Assembly: GCA_012514145.1 (NCBI GenBank)
Contig: JAAZAV010000058.1
Coordinates: forward strand, 1-55,662
Reading direction: 5' to 3'
Source: Clostridiales bacterium
Lineage (GTDB): Bacteria; Bacillota; Clostridia; Oscillospirales; CAG-272
Length of the DNA stretch: 55,662 bases
The translations under genes were made by a program, and so were the position numbers. This document shows, piece by piece, positions 17,658-26,444 of this stretch. Under the pieces are notes generated by a model that did not search any database, was not told the DNA's origin, and saw only the letters and a program-made list of their open reading frames with translations. The first letter of the stretch is position 1. Each line of letters opens with the position of its first letter.

Positions 17658-17741
17658 GCGGCTTTCTTGTGCATCCGGCTTGCCGGATGCTTGAGCCATG
17701 GCAAAGAACTTTTATGTGCGGCGAGCTTTGCTCGCCGGAGA
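17658..17741 (+). repeat. Mosaic repeat copy A
   Basis: Begins GCGGCTTTCTT, has its own central hairpin (CATCCGG-CTTG-CCGGATG) and ends in a 40-bp block (17701-17740) with the stem GGCGAGC-TTT-GCTCGCC. The end block is nearly identical to those at 36491-36530 and 36606-36645. Confidence 0.75.
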
Positions 17742-17814
17742 TATATGGATGGGGCATGGATTGTTCCGTGCCCCATGTTTTATGATTGTGCGTGTAAACA
17801 ATATATGAACGATA

Positions 17815-17844
17815 TTGACATTTGTCTTGCACATATGATATAAT
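17815..17844 (+). promoter_or_regulatory. Promoter of T-box leader
   Basis: Perfect TTGACA (17815-17820), 18-bp spacer, perfect TATAAT (17839-17844); start predicted near 17851. Confidence 0.85.
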
Positions 17845-17851
17845 GTCACCC

Positions 17852-18206
17852 ACTGATATCGATGCAAACGCAATGACGGGGATAAAACCTGACTTTACCG
17901 ATTCAGAGAGCCGCCGGATGGTGCGAGGCGGCGCGGCGGAGCAGTCAATAACTCACCCCGGAGCGGCTGTGATGAAAGCGTAATGTACGGGAAGCGGCGA
18001 GGCTGAAGCGCAACGGCTTGGCTCGGCGCGGCCGATTTTATGAGAGTAATTGCAGACGGGAGCCGACCGTTAACAAGCGGCAGGCATTAAAGGGCGGTCA
18101 CCGCGACGCTGCCCGAGATGCTCTGAGCGGGTGCGATTATTCGCGCCAATGAGAGTGGTACCGCGAAGAATGTCTTCGTCTCTTATGTTGAGACGGAGGC
18201 TTTTTT
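17852..18206 (+). promoter_or_regulatory. T-box leader, probable Leu (CUC) specifier
   Basis: The leader has the T-box parts in order: stem I with the apical AGAGAGCCGCCGGATGGTG region (17905-17923), a candidate specifier CTC (17952-17954) followed by ACCCCGGAGC, further stems, the antiterminator GAGAGTGGTACCGCGAAG (18151-18168), and an intrinsic terminator (stem 18172-18182 with 18190-18200, then six T). The acceptor-pairing bulge is TGGT, which fits a tRNA with discriminator A73. That agrees with tRNA-Leu and argues against Asn, Ser or His readings of neighbouring triplets; Thr (ACU) remains possible. Uncharged tRNA would stabilise the antiterminator and switch on the downstream gene, which is not a synthetase or an obvious amino-acid biosynthesis gene. 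Confidence 0.88.
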
Positions 18207-18358
18207 GTTTGTTTTCATATTCTTTGCGGCTTTCATCGGCTGAAAAAGCGGATTTCGCACCGGGCAGGTTTACACTTGCGGCGCTGCCGGTATCGGTAAT
18301 ACCACAAGAACAAAAGAAAGAAAGAAAGGGCCTTCATAAGCGAAGGCGGGTATTTAAC

Positions 18359-20896
18359 ATGAAACTTGCATTTTCCACACTCGGCTGTCCCGATTTTTCC
18401 TGGTCAGACATTTATTCCATGGCGAAGGACCTCGGCTTTGACGGTATCGAACTGCGCGGGCTGGGCGATTCCATCTTCTCTCTGAAAGCCCATCCCTTCC
18501 TGCCCGAGAACATCGACTCCACCGTGGCGCTGCTTAAGCGCATGAGGCTTGAGATTCCCTGTCTCTCCTCCGGCTGCACTCTCCGTGACGCAAGCCGAGT
18601 CGAGGAGACTGTTGCGGAACTGAACGAATACATCGATCTTGCCTCCCGGCTCGGTTCCTCTTACATCCGTATTCTCGGCGACCTGAACGCCGCTCCCGAC
18701 GGATATGAGGTTGACGACGAACTGGTGGCGTCCACGCTGAACCGGCTCCTCCCCTACGCCGAGGAGAAGGGTGTCATTCTGCTGGTGGAGACCAACGGCG
18801 TCTACACCGACACCTCCCGCCTTGCGGGGCTGCTGAACCGCTGCGAGAGCGATAACATCGGCGCTCTCTGGGATTTCCATCATCCCTACCGCTTCGCCGG
18901 CGAGACCCCCGGCGTGACGGTGCAGAATCTCGGCGCCTACATCAAGTACTGCCATGTCAAAGACTCGGTAATGAGCGAGGACGGCAAAGTCGAATACCGC
19001 ATGCTCGGCGAGGGGGATCTGCCGCTTGACGATATAATGAACGCCCTGCGCTCCATAAACTACGACGGCTATGTTTCTCTCGAGTGGCTCAAGAGCTACA
19101 TGCCCGAGCTGGTGGACGCCGGCATCGTCTTCCCCCATTATGCAAATTACATGCGCCGTTACTCGAAGGCGGGCATCTCCGACCACCGTCTGCAGAATAA
19201 CAATACCAACACCGGCAAATACGTCTGGCCGAAGGAGCATCTCATCGACCACACCTTCCCCCAGGTGCTTGACCGCATGTGCGACGAGTTCCCCGATCAG
19301 TACGCCTTCCGCTACACCGTCTGCGACTACACCCGCACCTATCCCGAGTTCCGCGACGATGTGGACACCTTTGCCCGCTCGCTCATCGCCATGGGCGTGA
19401 AGCCCGGCGACCATGTGGCTATCTGGGCGACCAACGTGCCCGCCTGGTACATCACCTTCTGGGCGACGGTTAAGATAGGCGCGGTGCTTGTCACCGTCAA
19501 CACCGCCTACAAGATTCACGAACTGGAGTACCAGCTCCGCCAGTCGGATACCCACACTCTTGTCATGGTGGACAAGTACAAGGACTCCGACTATGTCGCC
19601 ATTGTCCGTGAGCTCTGTCCCGAGCTTGACACCGCAACCCCCGGCAAGCCGCTCCACATCGCGCGTCTGCCCTTCCTGCGCAACATCGTCACCGTTGACT
19701 GTCAGGTTCCCGGCTGTCTTACCTGGGATGAGGCCTGGGCGCTCAGCGAAAAGGTGCCCGTCGAGGAGGTACACCGCCGCGCCGCCGCCATGTCGAAGAA
19801 CGATGTCTGCAACATGCAGTACACTTCGGGCACCACCGGCTTCCCCAAGGGCGTCATGCTCACTCACTACAACATCGTGAACAACGGCAAGGCCGCAGGC
19901 GACTGCCTCGACCTCTCCACCGCCGACCGGCTGCTGATACAGGTTCCCATGTTCCACTGCTTCGGAATGGTGCTTGCCATGACCGCCGCCATGACCCACG
20001 GCTCCACCATGTCGCCTATCCCCGCGTTCTCCCCCCGTCTCGGTCTTGAATGTATAAATAAGGAAAAGATCACCTGCGTGCACGGCGTGCCCACAATGTT
20101 CATCGCCATGCTGGGACACGAGAATTTCGCTAAGACCGACTTCAGCCATATGCGCACCGGCATAATGGCGGGCTCTCCCTGCCCTGTCAAGGTCATGCAG
20201 GACGTTATCGAAAAGATGAACATGCCCGAGGTCTGCATCACCTACGGTCAGACCGAGGCTTCTCCCGCCACCACAATGTCAAAGACCACCGACAGTATCG
20301 AGACCCGTGTGAACACGGTAGGTTCGGCTGTCTTCGGCGTGGAGTGCAAAATAATAGACCCCGAGACAGGTTTTGAGGTTCCCGACGGCGTGGACGGCGA
20401 GTTCTGCGCCCGGGGCTACAACATCATGAAGGGCTACTACAAGATGCCCGAAGCCACCGCCGCCGCCGTTGACAAGGACGGCTGGCTCCACTCGGGCGAC
20501 CTGCTGAGGCGGCTGCCCGACGGCAACTACAAGGTCACCGGCCGCATCAAGGACATGATAATCCGCGGCGGCGAGAACATTTACCCCAAGGAGATCGAGG
20601 ACTTTATCTACACCCATCCCAAGGTTTCCGACGTGCAGGTCATCGGCGTGCCCGACAAGGCCTACGGCGAGGAGATTATGGCATATGTCATTCTCAAGGC
20701 GGGCGAAAGCGCCACCGACGAGGATATAAAGGACTATGTCCGCAAGCACATGGCAAAGCACAAGGTTCCCCGCTATGTGGCATTCGTCGACAGCTTCCCC
20801 ATGAACGCCGCCGGCAAGATACTCAAGTACAAGATGCGCGAGGACGCCATAAAGCTGCTGAATCTCCAGAAGGACAATTCGGTAGTCACAGCGTAA
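18359..20896 (+). CDS. Fusion: xylose-isomerase-like TIM barrel + AMP-binding acyl-CoA synthetase
   Basis: An 845-residue two-domain protein. Residues 1 to about 270 form a sugar phosphate isomerase/epimerase-type barrel with plausible metal ligands in LLVETNG (Glu about 143), WDFHHPYR (about 170), YCHVKD (His about 198) and VSLEWLK (Glu about 241). Residues from about 290 form a full acyl-CoA synthetase: P-loop-like YTSGTTGFPKGVMLTH (about 487-502), YGQTEASP, and TGRIKDMIIRGGENIYPKE near 726-744, with the AGKILKYKMRE end carrying the catalytic Lys. Translation should begin at the ATG at 18359-18361, since the open frame before it is T-box leader. No stop or frameshift separates the domains. 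Which acid is activated is unknown; medium-chain or branched acids are possible. Confidence 0.85.
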   Translation: MKLAFSTLGCPDFSWSDIYSMAKDLGFDGIELRGLGDSIFSLKAHPFLPENIDSTVALLKRMRLEIPCLSSGCTLRDASRVEETVAELNEYIDLASRLGSSYIRILGDLNAAPDGYEVDDELVASTLNRLLPYAEEKGVILLVETNGVYTDTSRLAGLLNRCESDNIGALWDFHHPYRFAGETPGVTVQNLGAYIKYCHVKDSVMSEDGKVEYRMLGEGDLPLDDIMNALRSINYDGYVSLEWLKSYMPELVDAGIVFPHYANYMRRYSKAGISDHRLQNNNTNTGKYVWPKEHLIDHTFPQVLDRMCDEFPDQYAFRYTVCDYTRTYPEFRDDVDTFARSLIAMGVKPGDHVAIWATNVPAWYITFWATVKIGAVLVTVNTAYKIHELEYQLRQSDTHTLVMVDKYKDSDYVAIVRELCPELDTATPGKPLHIARLPFLRNIVTVDCQVPGCLTWDEAWALSEKVPVEEVHRRAAAMSKNDVCNMQYTSGTTGFPKGVMLTHYNIVNNGKAAGDCLDLSTADRLLIQVPMFHCFGMVLAMTAAMTHGSTMSPIPAFSPRLGLECINKEKITCVHGVPTMFIAMLGHENFAKTDFSHMRTGIMAGSPCPVKVMQDVIEKMNMPEVCITYGQTEASPATTMSKTTDSIETRVNTVGSAVFGVECKIIDPETGFEVPDGVDGEFCARGYNIMKGYYKMPEATAAAVDKDGWLHSGDLLRRLPDGNYKVTGRIKDMIIRGGENIYPKEIEDFIYTHPKVSDVQVIGVPDKAYGEEIMAYVILKAGESATDEDIKDYVRKHMAKHKVPRYVAFVDSFPMNAAGKILKYKMREDAIKLLNLQKDNSVVTA

Positions 20897-20913
20897 CGCC
20901 GCGGAATAATACA

Positions 20914-20951
20914 AGCCGCCATCCCGAGAAAAATCGGGACGGCGGTTTCTT
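20914..20951 (+). terminator. Terminator of fusion gene
   Basis: GCCGCC-TCCCGA / TCGGGAC-GGCGGT stem with an A-rich loop followed by TTTCTTT, 20 bases after the stop. Confidence 0.8.
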
Positions 20952-21047
20952 TATGCGGCTGTGATGCTGCGGAGAGCGTTCGGAGAGCGATGTGTTCTGC
21001 GGCGTTTTTTATTGAGTTTGCTCATTCGGAAATAAATATTCAGACGA

Positions 21048-21076
21048 TTGACATTATTTCCATGCTATGTTAATAT
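21048..21076 (+). promoter_or_regulatory. Promoter of solute-binding protein no. 2
   Basis: TTGACA (21048-21053), 17-bp spacer, TAATAT (21071-21076). Confidence 0.75.
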
Positions 21077-21121
21077 GTATTTGCAGTGAAATATAATAAA
21101 AATCCATGTTGAGGTGATATT

Positions 21122-22588
21122 ATGAAACCTATAAACCGCAATTTCTTAATATTCTTGCTTGCCGTGTTTATATTTATCGCGGCATCATGCGGCTCAAGTC
21201 CCGATTCCGGCGTTACCGGCGAAACAACAGCGGCTGAAAGCGCCGCAGAAACACAAGCCGCCACAACCCAACTCAAAGACAGCCTGCCGGAATTGGATTT
21301 GGACGGGGAAAAGGTAACGCTGCTGATAAATTCGCGGAATCTCGTCACCTACGTGGCGGAGGAGTCCGGGGACATAGTGAACGACGCGGTATTCGCCCGC
21401 AACCGCGCGGTCGAGGAGCGTTTCAACGTGGTAATCGAATATGTTCCCATAGACGGTCTGTCCACGAATATGGCGAATTTTCTTGCCGCTATCCGCAACA
21501 GTGTATTAGCCTCCGACGGGGCATATGATGTTGTGATCCCGCCCTATTGGTACGGGGCAACTCTGGTGCAGGAAGGCTTCTATCTCAACCTTCTCGATTT
21601 GCCCTATTTCGATTTCGAACAGCCCTGGTGGACTCAGGGTTTCAACGAACCGGCGCTTATATATAATAAACTCTATGCATGTGTGGGCGATTTCGAGCTT
21701 GTGCAGCTGAAAGGTCTGATCCTTACATATTTCAATAAGGAGACGATTGAAAACCTGAATCTTAAGAGTCCCTATGAGCTCGTGGACGAGGGTATGTGGA
21801 CCATCGAAAAACAGATCGAATATGCCGAGGCCGCCGGAAGAGACCTTGACGGAGACGGAGTGATTAATGAAAAAGACACTTTCGGCTTTATAATGCAGCT
21901 TCACGGAATCAGGGCTTACGCGACGAATTTCGGCATAAAGTATATTGCCAAAAACGCCGAAGGCGATTATTACATCGCCAACGACACCCAGAAAACGGCC
22001 GACGCCTACGAGCTGATGTATAAAGTCGCCCGCGGCAGCGATTATACCTATTTTATGGACGACACGCTCAATTATGACTTCATGTATAAATTTTTCTCGG
22101 ACGGCAAGGCGTTATTTATGCCATTCAGCCTCGATGCGGTTGAGATTCTGCGGACAATGGACGCGGATTTCGGGCTTGTACCCATGCCGAAATATGACGA
22201 AAATCAGGAGGAACACATCACCTCCTCGATCGGATGCGGAATAATCGCAATCCCGATATCCGCAACGAATCCCGAGACCTCGGCGCTTGTGCTCGAAGCG
22301 CTCAGTTTCGAGAGCCATGTAAATGTCATACCGGCGTATTATGAAGTAGCTCTGAAAACCAAATACTCACGCGACAATGATTCGGAAAAGATGCTCGATA
22401 TCGTCCGCGAAACCGCTTATTATGACTTCGGATTTATCAACAATACGAACCTTGCCGGTATATCCGACGATTTCGGCAATTATATCCGGTCGAAAAACGC
22501 CGATTTCGCCTCCTGGTACGCCTCCAAGAAGACACAATATGAGACCTCGCTTGATAAACTGCTTGAAGTGTATAAAGAGCTTCCGTAA
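21122..22588 (+). CDS. Extracellular solute-binding lipoprotein (orphan) no. 2
   Basis: A 488-residue lipoprotein with a hydrophobic signal ending in the lipobox AASC (Cys about 22) and a Thr/Glu/Ala-rich linker. It shares the body plan of the other three: VNDAVFARNRAVEERFNV, DLDGDGVINEKDTFG, a DFGLVPMPKYDENQEE-like segment and PAYYEVALKTKYSRDNDS. GAGGTGA stands five bases before the ATG. It is monocistronic, with its own promoter, and convergent terminators separate it from the sugar-kinase gene. No permease nearby. Its base composition is more A+T-rich at third positions than lipoproteins 3 and 4, so the paralogues are probably old rather than recent copies. Confidence 0.84.
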   Translation: MKPINRNFLIFLLAVFIFIAASCGSSPDSGVTGETTAAESAAETQAATTQLKDSLPELDLDGEKVTLLINSRNLVTYVAEESGDIVNDAVFARNRAVEERFNVVIEYVPIDGLSTNMANFLAAIRNSVLASDGAYDVVIPPYWYGATLVQEGFYLNLLDLPYFDFEQPWWTQGFNEPALIYNKLYACVGDFELVQLKGLILTYFNKETIENLNLKSPYELVDEGMWTIEKQIEYAEAAGRDLDGDGVINEKDTFGFIMQLHGIRAYATNFGIKYIAKNAEGDYYIANDTQKTADAYELMYKVARGSDYTYFMDDTLNYDFMYKFFSDGKALFMPFSLDAVEILRTMDADFGLVPMPKYDENQEEHITSSIGCGIIAIPISATNPETSALVLEALSFESHVNVIPAYYEVALKTKYSRDNDSEKMLDIVRETAYYDFGFINNTNLAGISDDFGNYIRSKNADFASWYASKKTQYETSLDKLLEVYKELP

Positions 22589-22633
22589 GAATCCGCAAAG
22601 AACTGATGACAGCTATAGATGTAATACACAGAA

Positions 22634-22661
22634 CCGCCGCCCCGAAAAACCGGGACGGCGG
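22634..22661. terminator. Convergent hairpin terminator
   Basis: GC-rich stem CCGCCGCCCCG / CGGGACGGCGG with an A5 loop between the converging lipoprotein and PfkB genes; similar in sequence to the terminator at 20914-20951. Confidence 0.65.
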
Positions 22662-22717
22662 CTGTTCTTATGCGGTTATGGCGATGACGGTTCGGCGTTT
22701 TACCGTTTCGTTTAAGT

Positions 22718-23794
22718 TTAACGCTTAACCCTCGCGTTGCCCTTCCAGATGGACCAGATAACGTCCTCGTCGGCGGGCTGGGCGTAGTCGGTGAGGAAGG
22801 TGGTGGCGAGCGCGCCGCTTGCCCAGGCGAACTGAACCCACTTCTCCTTTTCCCATCCCCTGAGGATTGCATACAGCATGCCGCCCACGAAGCCGTCGCC
22901 TCCGCCTATGCGGTCGAGGACGTTGATCTCACGCGGCTCGGCAACAAACCACTCGCCCTCGGCGTAGAGTAGAGCGCCCCAGAGGTGGCTGTTGACGTTG
23001 ATGACCTGGCGCAGGGTGTTGGCGAACACCTTGGCATTGGGGAATGCGGCGCGGACATTGTTTACAAGACCCTTGAAGCTGTCGATCTGGTCGACTATGT
23101 CCTTGCCCCCCGCCTCGGGGCCGTGGATGCCGAAGCAGAGCTGGAAGTCCTCCTCGTTGCCGATGAGGATATCGGCGGCATTGGCTATCTCGGTGAATAT
23201 CGACTTTAACTCCGCCTCGCGCCCCTTCCAGAAGGAAGCCCGATAGTTGAGGTCGAAGGAAACCAGTGTGCCGTACTTCTTTGCGGCTCTTGCCAGCTCG
23301 AGGCAGAATATTCCCGTCTCGTGGGAGAGAGCCGCGATAAGACCCGACATGTGGATAATCTGCACGCCCTCTTTGCCGAAGATGCGGTCAAGGTCGAAGT
23401 CGGCTATGTTAAGGGTGCGCCCCACCTCGCCGGCGCGGTCGTTGTGAACTCTCGGCCCCCGGGTACCGAAGCCGGAGTCGGCGATATTGAACTGGTGGCG
23501 GTAGCCCCAGGGTCCTCCCTGGTCGACGTCCCTGCCCTCGAAGTCCATGCCCCGGGCGCGGAGATTCGACTTGATGAAGGCGGCGATAGGGCTGTCCTTG
23601 ACGAAGGTGGTCAGCACCTTTACCGGCAGACCCAGATAAGAGGAAATCGACGCCACGTTTGTCTCGGCTGATGTCGCGTGCATGAAGAAATTGTCGGACG
23701 CCGCCACCGGCTGGCCGTTGGGCGGGGTGATTCGCACGCCCATACTTGTGGGCACCAGCAGCGCGTATTTGCAGTTTTCTTTGAGTTTAAGCAT
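22718..23794 (-). CDS. PfkB-family sugar kinase (KDG-kinase-like)
   Basis: A 358-residue ribokinase-fold enzyme. The substrate-side motif SAETNVASISSYLGLPVKV lies near residues 41-59, and the C-terminal PfkB signature is DRIGGGDGFVGGMLYAI with the catalytic Asp of GGGDG (about 300). The N-terminal MGVRITPPNGQPV segment and overall length resemble 2-dehydro-3-deoxygluconate kinases of Clostridia, which feed uronate catabolism, but specificity cannot be fixed from motifs. The longer open frame is rejected because its start overlaps the promoter: TTGACA-17-TATAAT is at 23852-23880, and the ATG at 23792-23794 has GGAGGGA upstream. Divergent from the GH28-like gene, which supports a role in pectin or uronate use. 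Confidence 0.82.
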   Translation of the reverse strand: MLKLKENCKYALLVPTSMGVRITPPNGQPVAASDNFFMHATSAETNVASISSYLGLPVKVLTTFVKDSPIAAFIKSNLRARGMDFEGRDVDQGGPWGYRHQFNIADSGFGTRGPRVHNDRAGEVGRTLNIADFDLDRIFGKEGVQIIHMSGLIAALSHETGIFCLELARAAKKYGTLVSFDLNYRASFWKGREAELKSIFTEIANAADILIGNEEDFQLCFGIHGPEAGGKDIVDQIDSFKGLVNNVRAAFPNAKVFANTLRQVINVNSHLWGALLYAEGEWFVAEPREINVLDRIGGGDGFVGGMLYAILRGWEKEKWVQFAWASGALATTFLTDYAQPADEDVIWSIWKGNARVKR

Positions 23795-23851
23795 GATTTT
23801 TCCCTCCGTGTTTCGGTTATTTCGGTCGGATAATATTAACTTCTGTATTAA

Positions 23852-23880
23852 ATTATAGCATCGTACGCGGGTCTTGTCAA
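23852..23880 (-). promoter_or_regulatory. Promoter of PfkB kinase gene
   Basis: Perfect TTGACA (23875-23880), 17-bp spacer, perfect TATAAT (23852-23857) on the minus strand. Confidence 0.85.
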
Positions 23881-23984
23881 GATTCAACAAAGCGGATTTG
23901 CGCACGAGAAAATGCAACTGCGGCGGCGGGTTTGCGGCGGGTGACGGAATATCACCCGGCTTTTCCCTTCTTTGCGCCGAAATA

Positions 23985-24013
23985 TTGACAGAGCCGGTTC
24001 CGTCTGCTACAAT
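23985..24013 (+). promoter_or_regulatory. Promoter of GH28-like gene
   Basis: Perfect TTGACA (23985-23990), 17-bp spacer, TACAAT (24008-24013). It overlaps the upstream in-frame ATG codons, so these cannot be the start. Confidence 0.8.
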
Positions 24014-24068
24014 GTCAATGTCTCTTTATTATGACATAATTACATTAACTTACACGGAGGACAGACTG

Positions 24069-25202
24069 TTGGATAATCTTTCTCTTTTCTCGGACGGAAC
24101 CCGCGACGCCACCGAGGCGCTGCAGAAGCTGCTTGACGGGCGGGGATACATATATCTGCCCCGGGGTAAATATTTAATCTCAAAAACCCTCGTGATCCGC
24201 GGCGGCACCTGCCTCAGCCTTGCGCCCCAGGCGACAATACGGCTCGCCGACGGAGCAAACTGCACTATGATAGTGAGCGACCATTCGGTTGAAAATCATG
24301 ACATCACTATCGAGGGCGGCGTCTGGGACGGCAACTGCTCCGCTCAGGTCCGCTGCCATGAGCCGGACCGCTACTTTTACGGCACGGCTGTTCAGCTTCT
24401 CAACACCTTTGATCTGACCGTCAGAAATCTCACCGTGAAGGATCCCGAAGCCTTCGCCATTCAGATAGCCGACGCCGAGCGCTTCACCGTCGAAAACATA
24501 ACCTTTGACTTCAACATGATGAAACCCAACATGGACGGCGTCCATGTTCAGGGCAGGGCAAGAAACGGATATATCCGCAACATAAAGGGCGCGACCAACG
24601 ACGACATGGTCGCCCTCAACTGCGACGACGGCCTGAACGGCAAAATACACCAGGGCGACATCGAGAACATAGAGGTCGACGGCGTTTTCTGCGAGAACGG
24701 CTACACCGCGGTGCGGCTGCTCTCCTGCGGCAGCAAAATGCGCAATGTGAAGATTAGCAATATTTTCGGCACCTACCGCTTCTACGCGGTGTCATTCACC
24801 CACCACAACATTATCCCCGGCGCGCCTGTCTGGTTTGACAATATCACCGTCGACGGCATCTATGCTTCAAAAGCGCCCCAGACCTATGAGACCGAATACG
24901 ACAAAAACGCCCGGGACAGCACCGATGAAGCATACGGAAAGGGAACAAACGACTGGGCGGTGCGGGCGGAGCCGATAATCTGGTTCGCGACCGGCGTAAG
25001 ATGCGGCAATGTCACGCTTCGCAACATCCACCGCATCGAAGAGGCCGTAACCGAGGCGGTGACCATCGATATCAACGAAAATGTCGAGATCGAGCGGCTG
25101 TATATCGACGATGTTTTCCAGAGATTCGTCAACTGCCCGGAAATGCCGCTTATCCGAAATAAGGGAGAGGTAAAGAAGCTCATCACTAAAGCGATTGACT
25201 GA
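24069..25202 (+). CDS. Right-handed beta-helix protein, GH28 polygalacturonase-like
   Basis: A 377-residue cytoplasmic protein with no signal peptide. The N-terminus FSDGTRDATEALQKLLDG..IYLPRGKYL is the usual pectate-lyase-3/GH28 opening, followed by repeated beta-helix rungs (VRNLTVKD, VENITFDF, IRNIKGATNDDM, MRNVKISNIFG). NMDGVHVQGRARNGYIRNI and TNDDMVALN sit where GH28 enzymes carry NTDG and DD catalytic acids, so a hydrolase is plausible. I prefer the TTG at 24069-24071: GGAGG is eight bases before it and the promoter (23985-24013) excludes the earlier ATGs. Divergently transcribed from the PfkB kinase, consistent with uronic-acid oligosaccharide use inside the cell. Confidence 0.75.
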   Translation: MDNLSLFSDGTRDATEALQKLLDGRGYIYLPRGKYLISKTLVIRGGTCLSLAPQATIRLADGANCTMIVSDHSVENHDITIEGGVWDGNCSAQVRCHEPDRYFYGTAVQLLNTFDLTVRNLTVKDPEAFAIQIADAERFTVENITFDFNMMKPNMDGVHVQGRARNGYIRNIKGATNDDMVALNCDDGLNGKIHQGDIENIEVDGVFCENGYTAVRLLSCGSKMRNVKISNIFGTYRFYAVSFTHHNIIPGAPVWFDNITVDGIYASKAPQTYETEYDKNARDSTDEAYGKGTNDWAVRAEPIIWFATGVRCGNVTLRNIHRIEEAVTEAVTIDINENVEIERLYIDDVFQRFVNCPEMPLIRNKGEVKKLITKAID

Positions 25203-25240
25203 GCCGGATATCAGACGCCGGCAGCCGACCGCAAAAAAAT

Positions 25241-25270
25241 TCCGGTATACGGCAAACGCCGTATACCGGA
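25241..25270. terminator. Bidirectional terminator
   Basis: Perfect 13-bp stem TCCGGTATACGGC / GCCGTATACCGGA with an AAAC loop; A7 on the left gives the U tract for the minus-strand gene. Confidence 0.8.
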
Positions 25271-25322
25271 TACTTGTTTAATCGGTTATTCGCGGAATTA
25301 TCCCTTAAATTTCCGGGGGTGA

Positions 25323-26234
25323 TTAACCGCGCTTCTTCGACTTCAGAGCAACAGCGCCGGCTGCCGAGAGGGCGACCAGTGCGAATATTGCGGTGGGGTC
25401 GAAGGTCTGAGCGGCGGCTGCCGGTTTGGCTGCCGCGCCCGCCTTGGCGGCCGCGGTGGTCTCTATCGCCGGAGCGGCGCCCAGCTTGACTGCCCAGTAG
25501 TTGTACTTGCCGGCATCGTTCTTGCCTGCGACGGCGACGTCAACCGGGTTGGCGGTGCTGTCGATGGCGGGCATGTAGAGGGCGTAGAAGACGACCTCGT
25601 CCTTCTCAGCGGGAGCCTTGCCGTCGGGCATGATCTTCGACCACTTGAAGGAAACTTCATATACGGTGGTGTTGCCGGTGCGTACTACCGCGAACTGATC
25701 CCACATGGGATCGGTGGTGCCGGGGGTAACGCCGGTCTTCGCCTCGCCGGTCTCGATGTTGAAGAGCAGCTTGCCTTCATCGTTGAGGGCGGCGATAACC
25801 TTGGAGATGGTGTCCTTGTTGTTTCTGTCGGAGATGAACTGCCAGATGAAGGAAGTGCCCTTCCAGAGCTCGCCCTGCTGACCTTCCTTATAGGGGTTGT
25901 AGTGGGAGGTGGTCTCTATCACCGAGCAGTAATAGAGGTGGGTGTCGCTCCAGCGGATGTAGGACTTCATGTCGGAGGGCAGAAGCTTGTCGTTGGTGAG
26001 CCACGCCTTGTCGTCGGCGCAGAGACCGAGGTAAGCGTCGCGGTTGGCCTTGGTGATGACCGAAACCGGCTCGCCCCAGGAACCTTCGTCAAACTTGCCG
26101 TCGATTACGGGATCTACAACAGTCTTCTGTACTTCGATGTCAACGATACGGCCGGTGACATCGGCGGCGGCGACGGATACGCCCAGAACGGCGATCATCA
26201 TGGCTGCCATGAGCATTGCGAGAAATCTTTTCAT
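25323..26234 (-). CDS. Secreted CBM9/DOMON-like protein with C-terminal membrane tail
   Basis: A 303-residue exported protein. Residues 1-24 are a signal peptide (MKRFLAMLMAAMMIAVLG, cleavage near VAAA-D). The segment VVDPVIDGKFDEGSWGEPV opens a carbohydrate-binding family 9/DOMON-type beta-sandwich, containing YIRWSDTHLYYCSVIET, SFIWQFISDRNN and VYEVSFKWSKIMPDG. An Ala/Thr/Lys-rich linker follows (about 245-270) and the protein ends in QTFDPTAIFALVAL plus a hydrophobic stretch and SKKRG. The same tail design ends the protein at 44825-45511. It probably displays a sugar-binding module on the cell surface. AAGGAG stands nine bases before the ATG at 26232-26234. Promoter and leader hairpin lie just upstream. 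Confidence 0.78.
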   Translation of the reverse strand: MKRFLAMLMAAMMIAVLGVSVAAADVTGRIVDIEVQKTVVDPVIDGKFDEGSWGEPVSVITKANRDAYLGLCADDKAWLTNDKLLPSDMKSYIRWSDTHLYYCSVIETTSHYNPYKEGQQGELWKGTSFIWQFISDRNNKDTISKVIAALNDEGKLLFNIETGEAKTGVTPGTTDPMWDQFAVVRTGNTTVYEVSFKWSKIMPDGKAPAEKDEVVFYALYMPAIDSTANPVDVAVAGKNDAGKYNYWAVKLGAAPAIETTAAAKAGAAAKPAAAAQTFDPTAIFALVALSAAGAVALKSKKRG

Positions 26235-26289
26235 TCTGAAAAACTCCTTTTTGAAATAGTCGTACGGCGGAAAACCCGCCGTCACTGAT

Positions 26290-26318
26290 ATGATAACACT
26301 ATTTTCTCTTTCTGTCAA
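26290..26318 (-). promoter_or_regulatory. Promoter of CBM9/DOMON-like gene
   Basis: TTGACA (26313-26318), 17-bp spacer, TATCAT (26290-26295) on the minus strand; a small hairpin (26264-26282) lies in the leader. Confidence 0.75.
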
Positions 26319-26377
26319 TTGCTGCATAAAAATTCGATGAAATTCTCAATATTTTTGAATTTACCTTTGACAGCGCC

Positions 26378-26430
26378 GAAATTTTCGTGAATAATTACTA
26401 TAACATGTGAAATTCGGTGAATAATTACTA
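26378..26430. repeat. Two direct repeats upstream of the tRNA promoter
   Basis: GTGAATAATTACTA occurs at 26387-26400 and 26417-26430, each preceded by a GAAATT-rich block. The copies are exactly 30 bp apart and end 15 bp before the -35 box of the tRNA-Pro promoter. Confidence 0.6.
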
Positions 26431-26444
26431 CAAGCGCAAGTGTA

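Noticed and set aside
18404-20149. A 581-codon open frame on the minus strand
   Set aside because: Shadow of the fusion gene, with no recognisable domain and no ribosome site.
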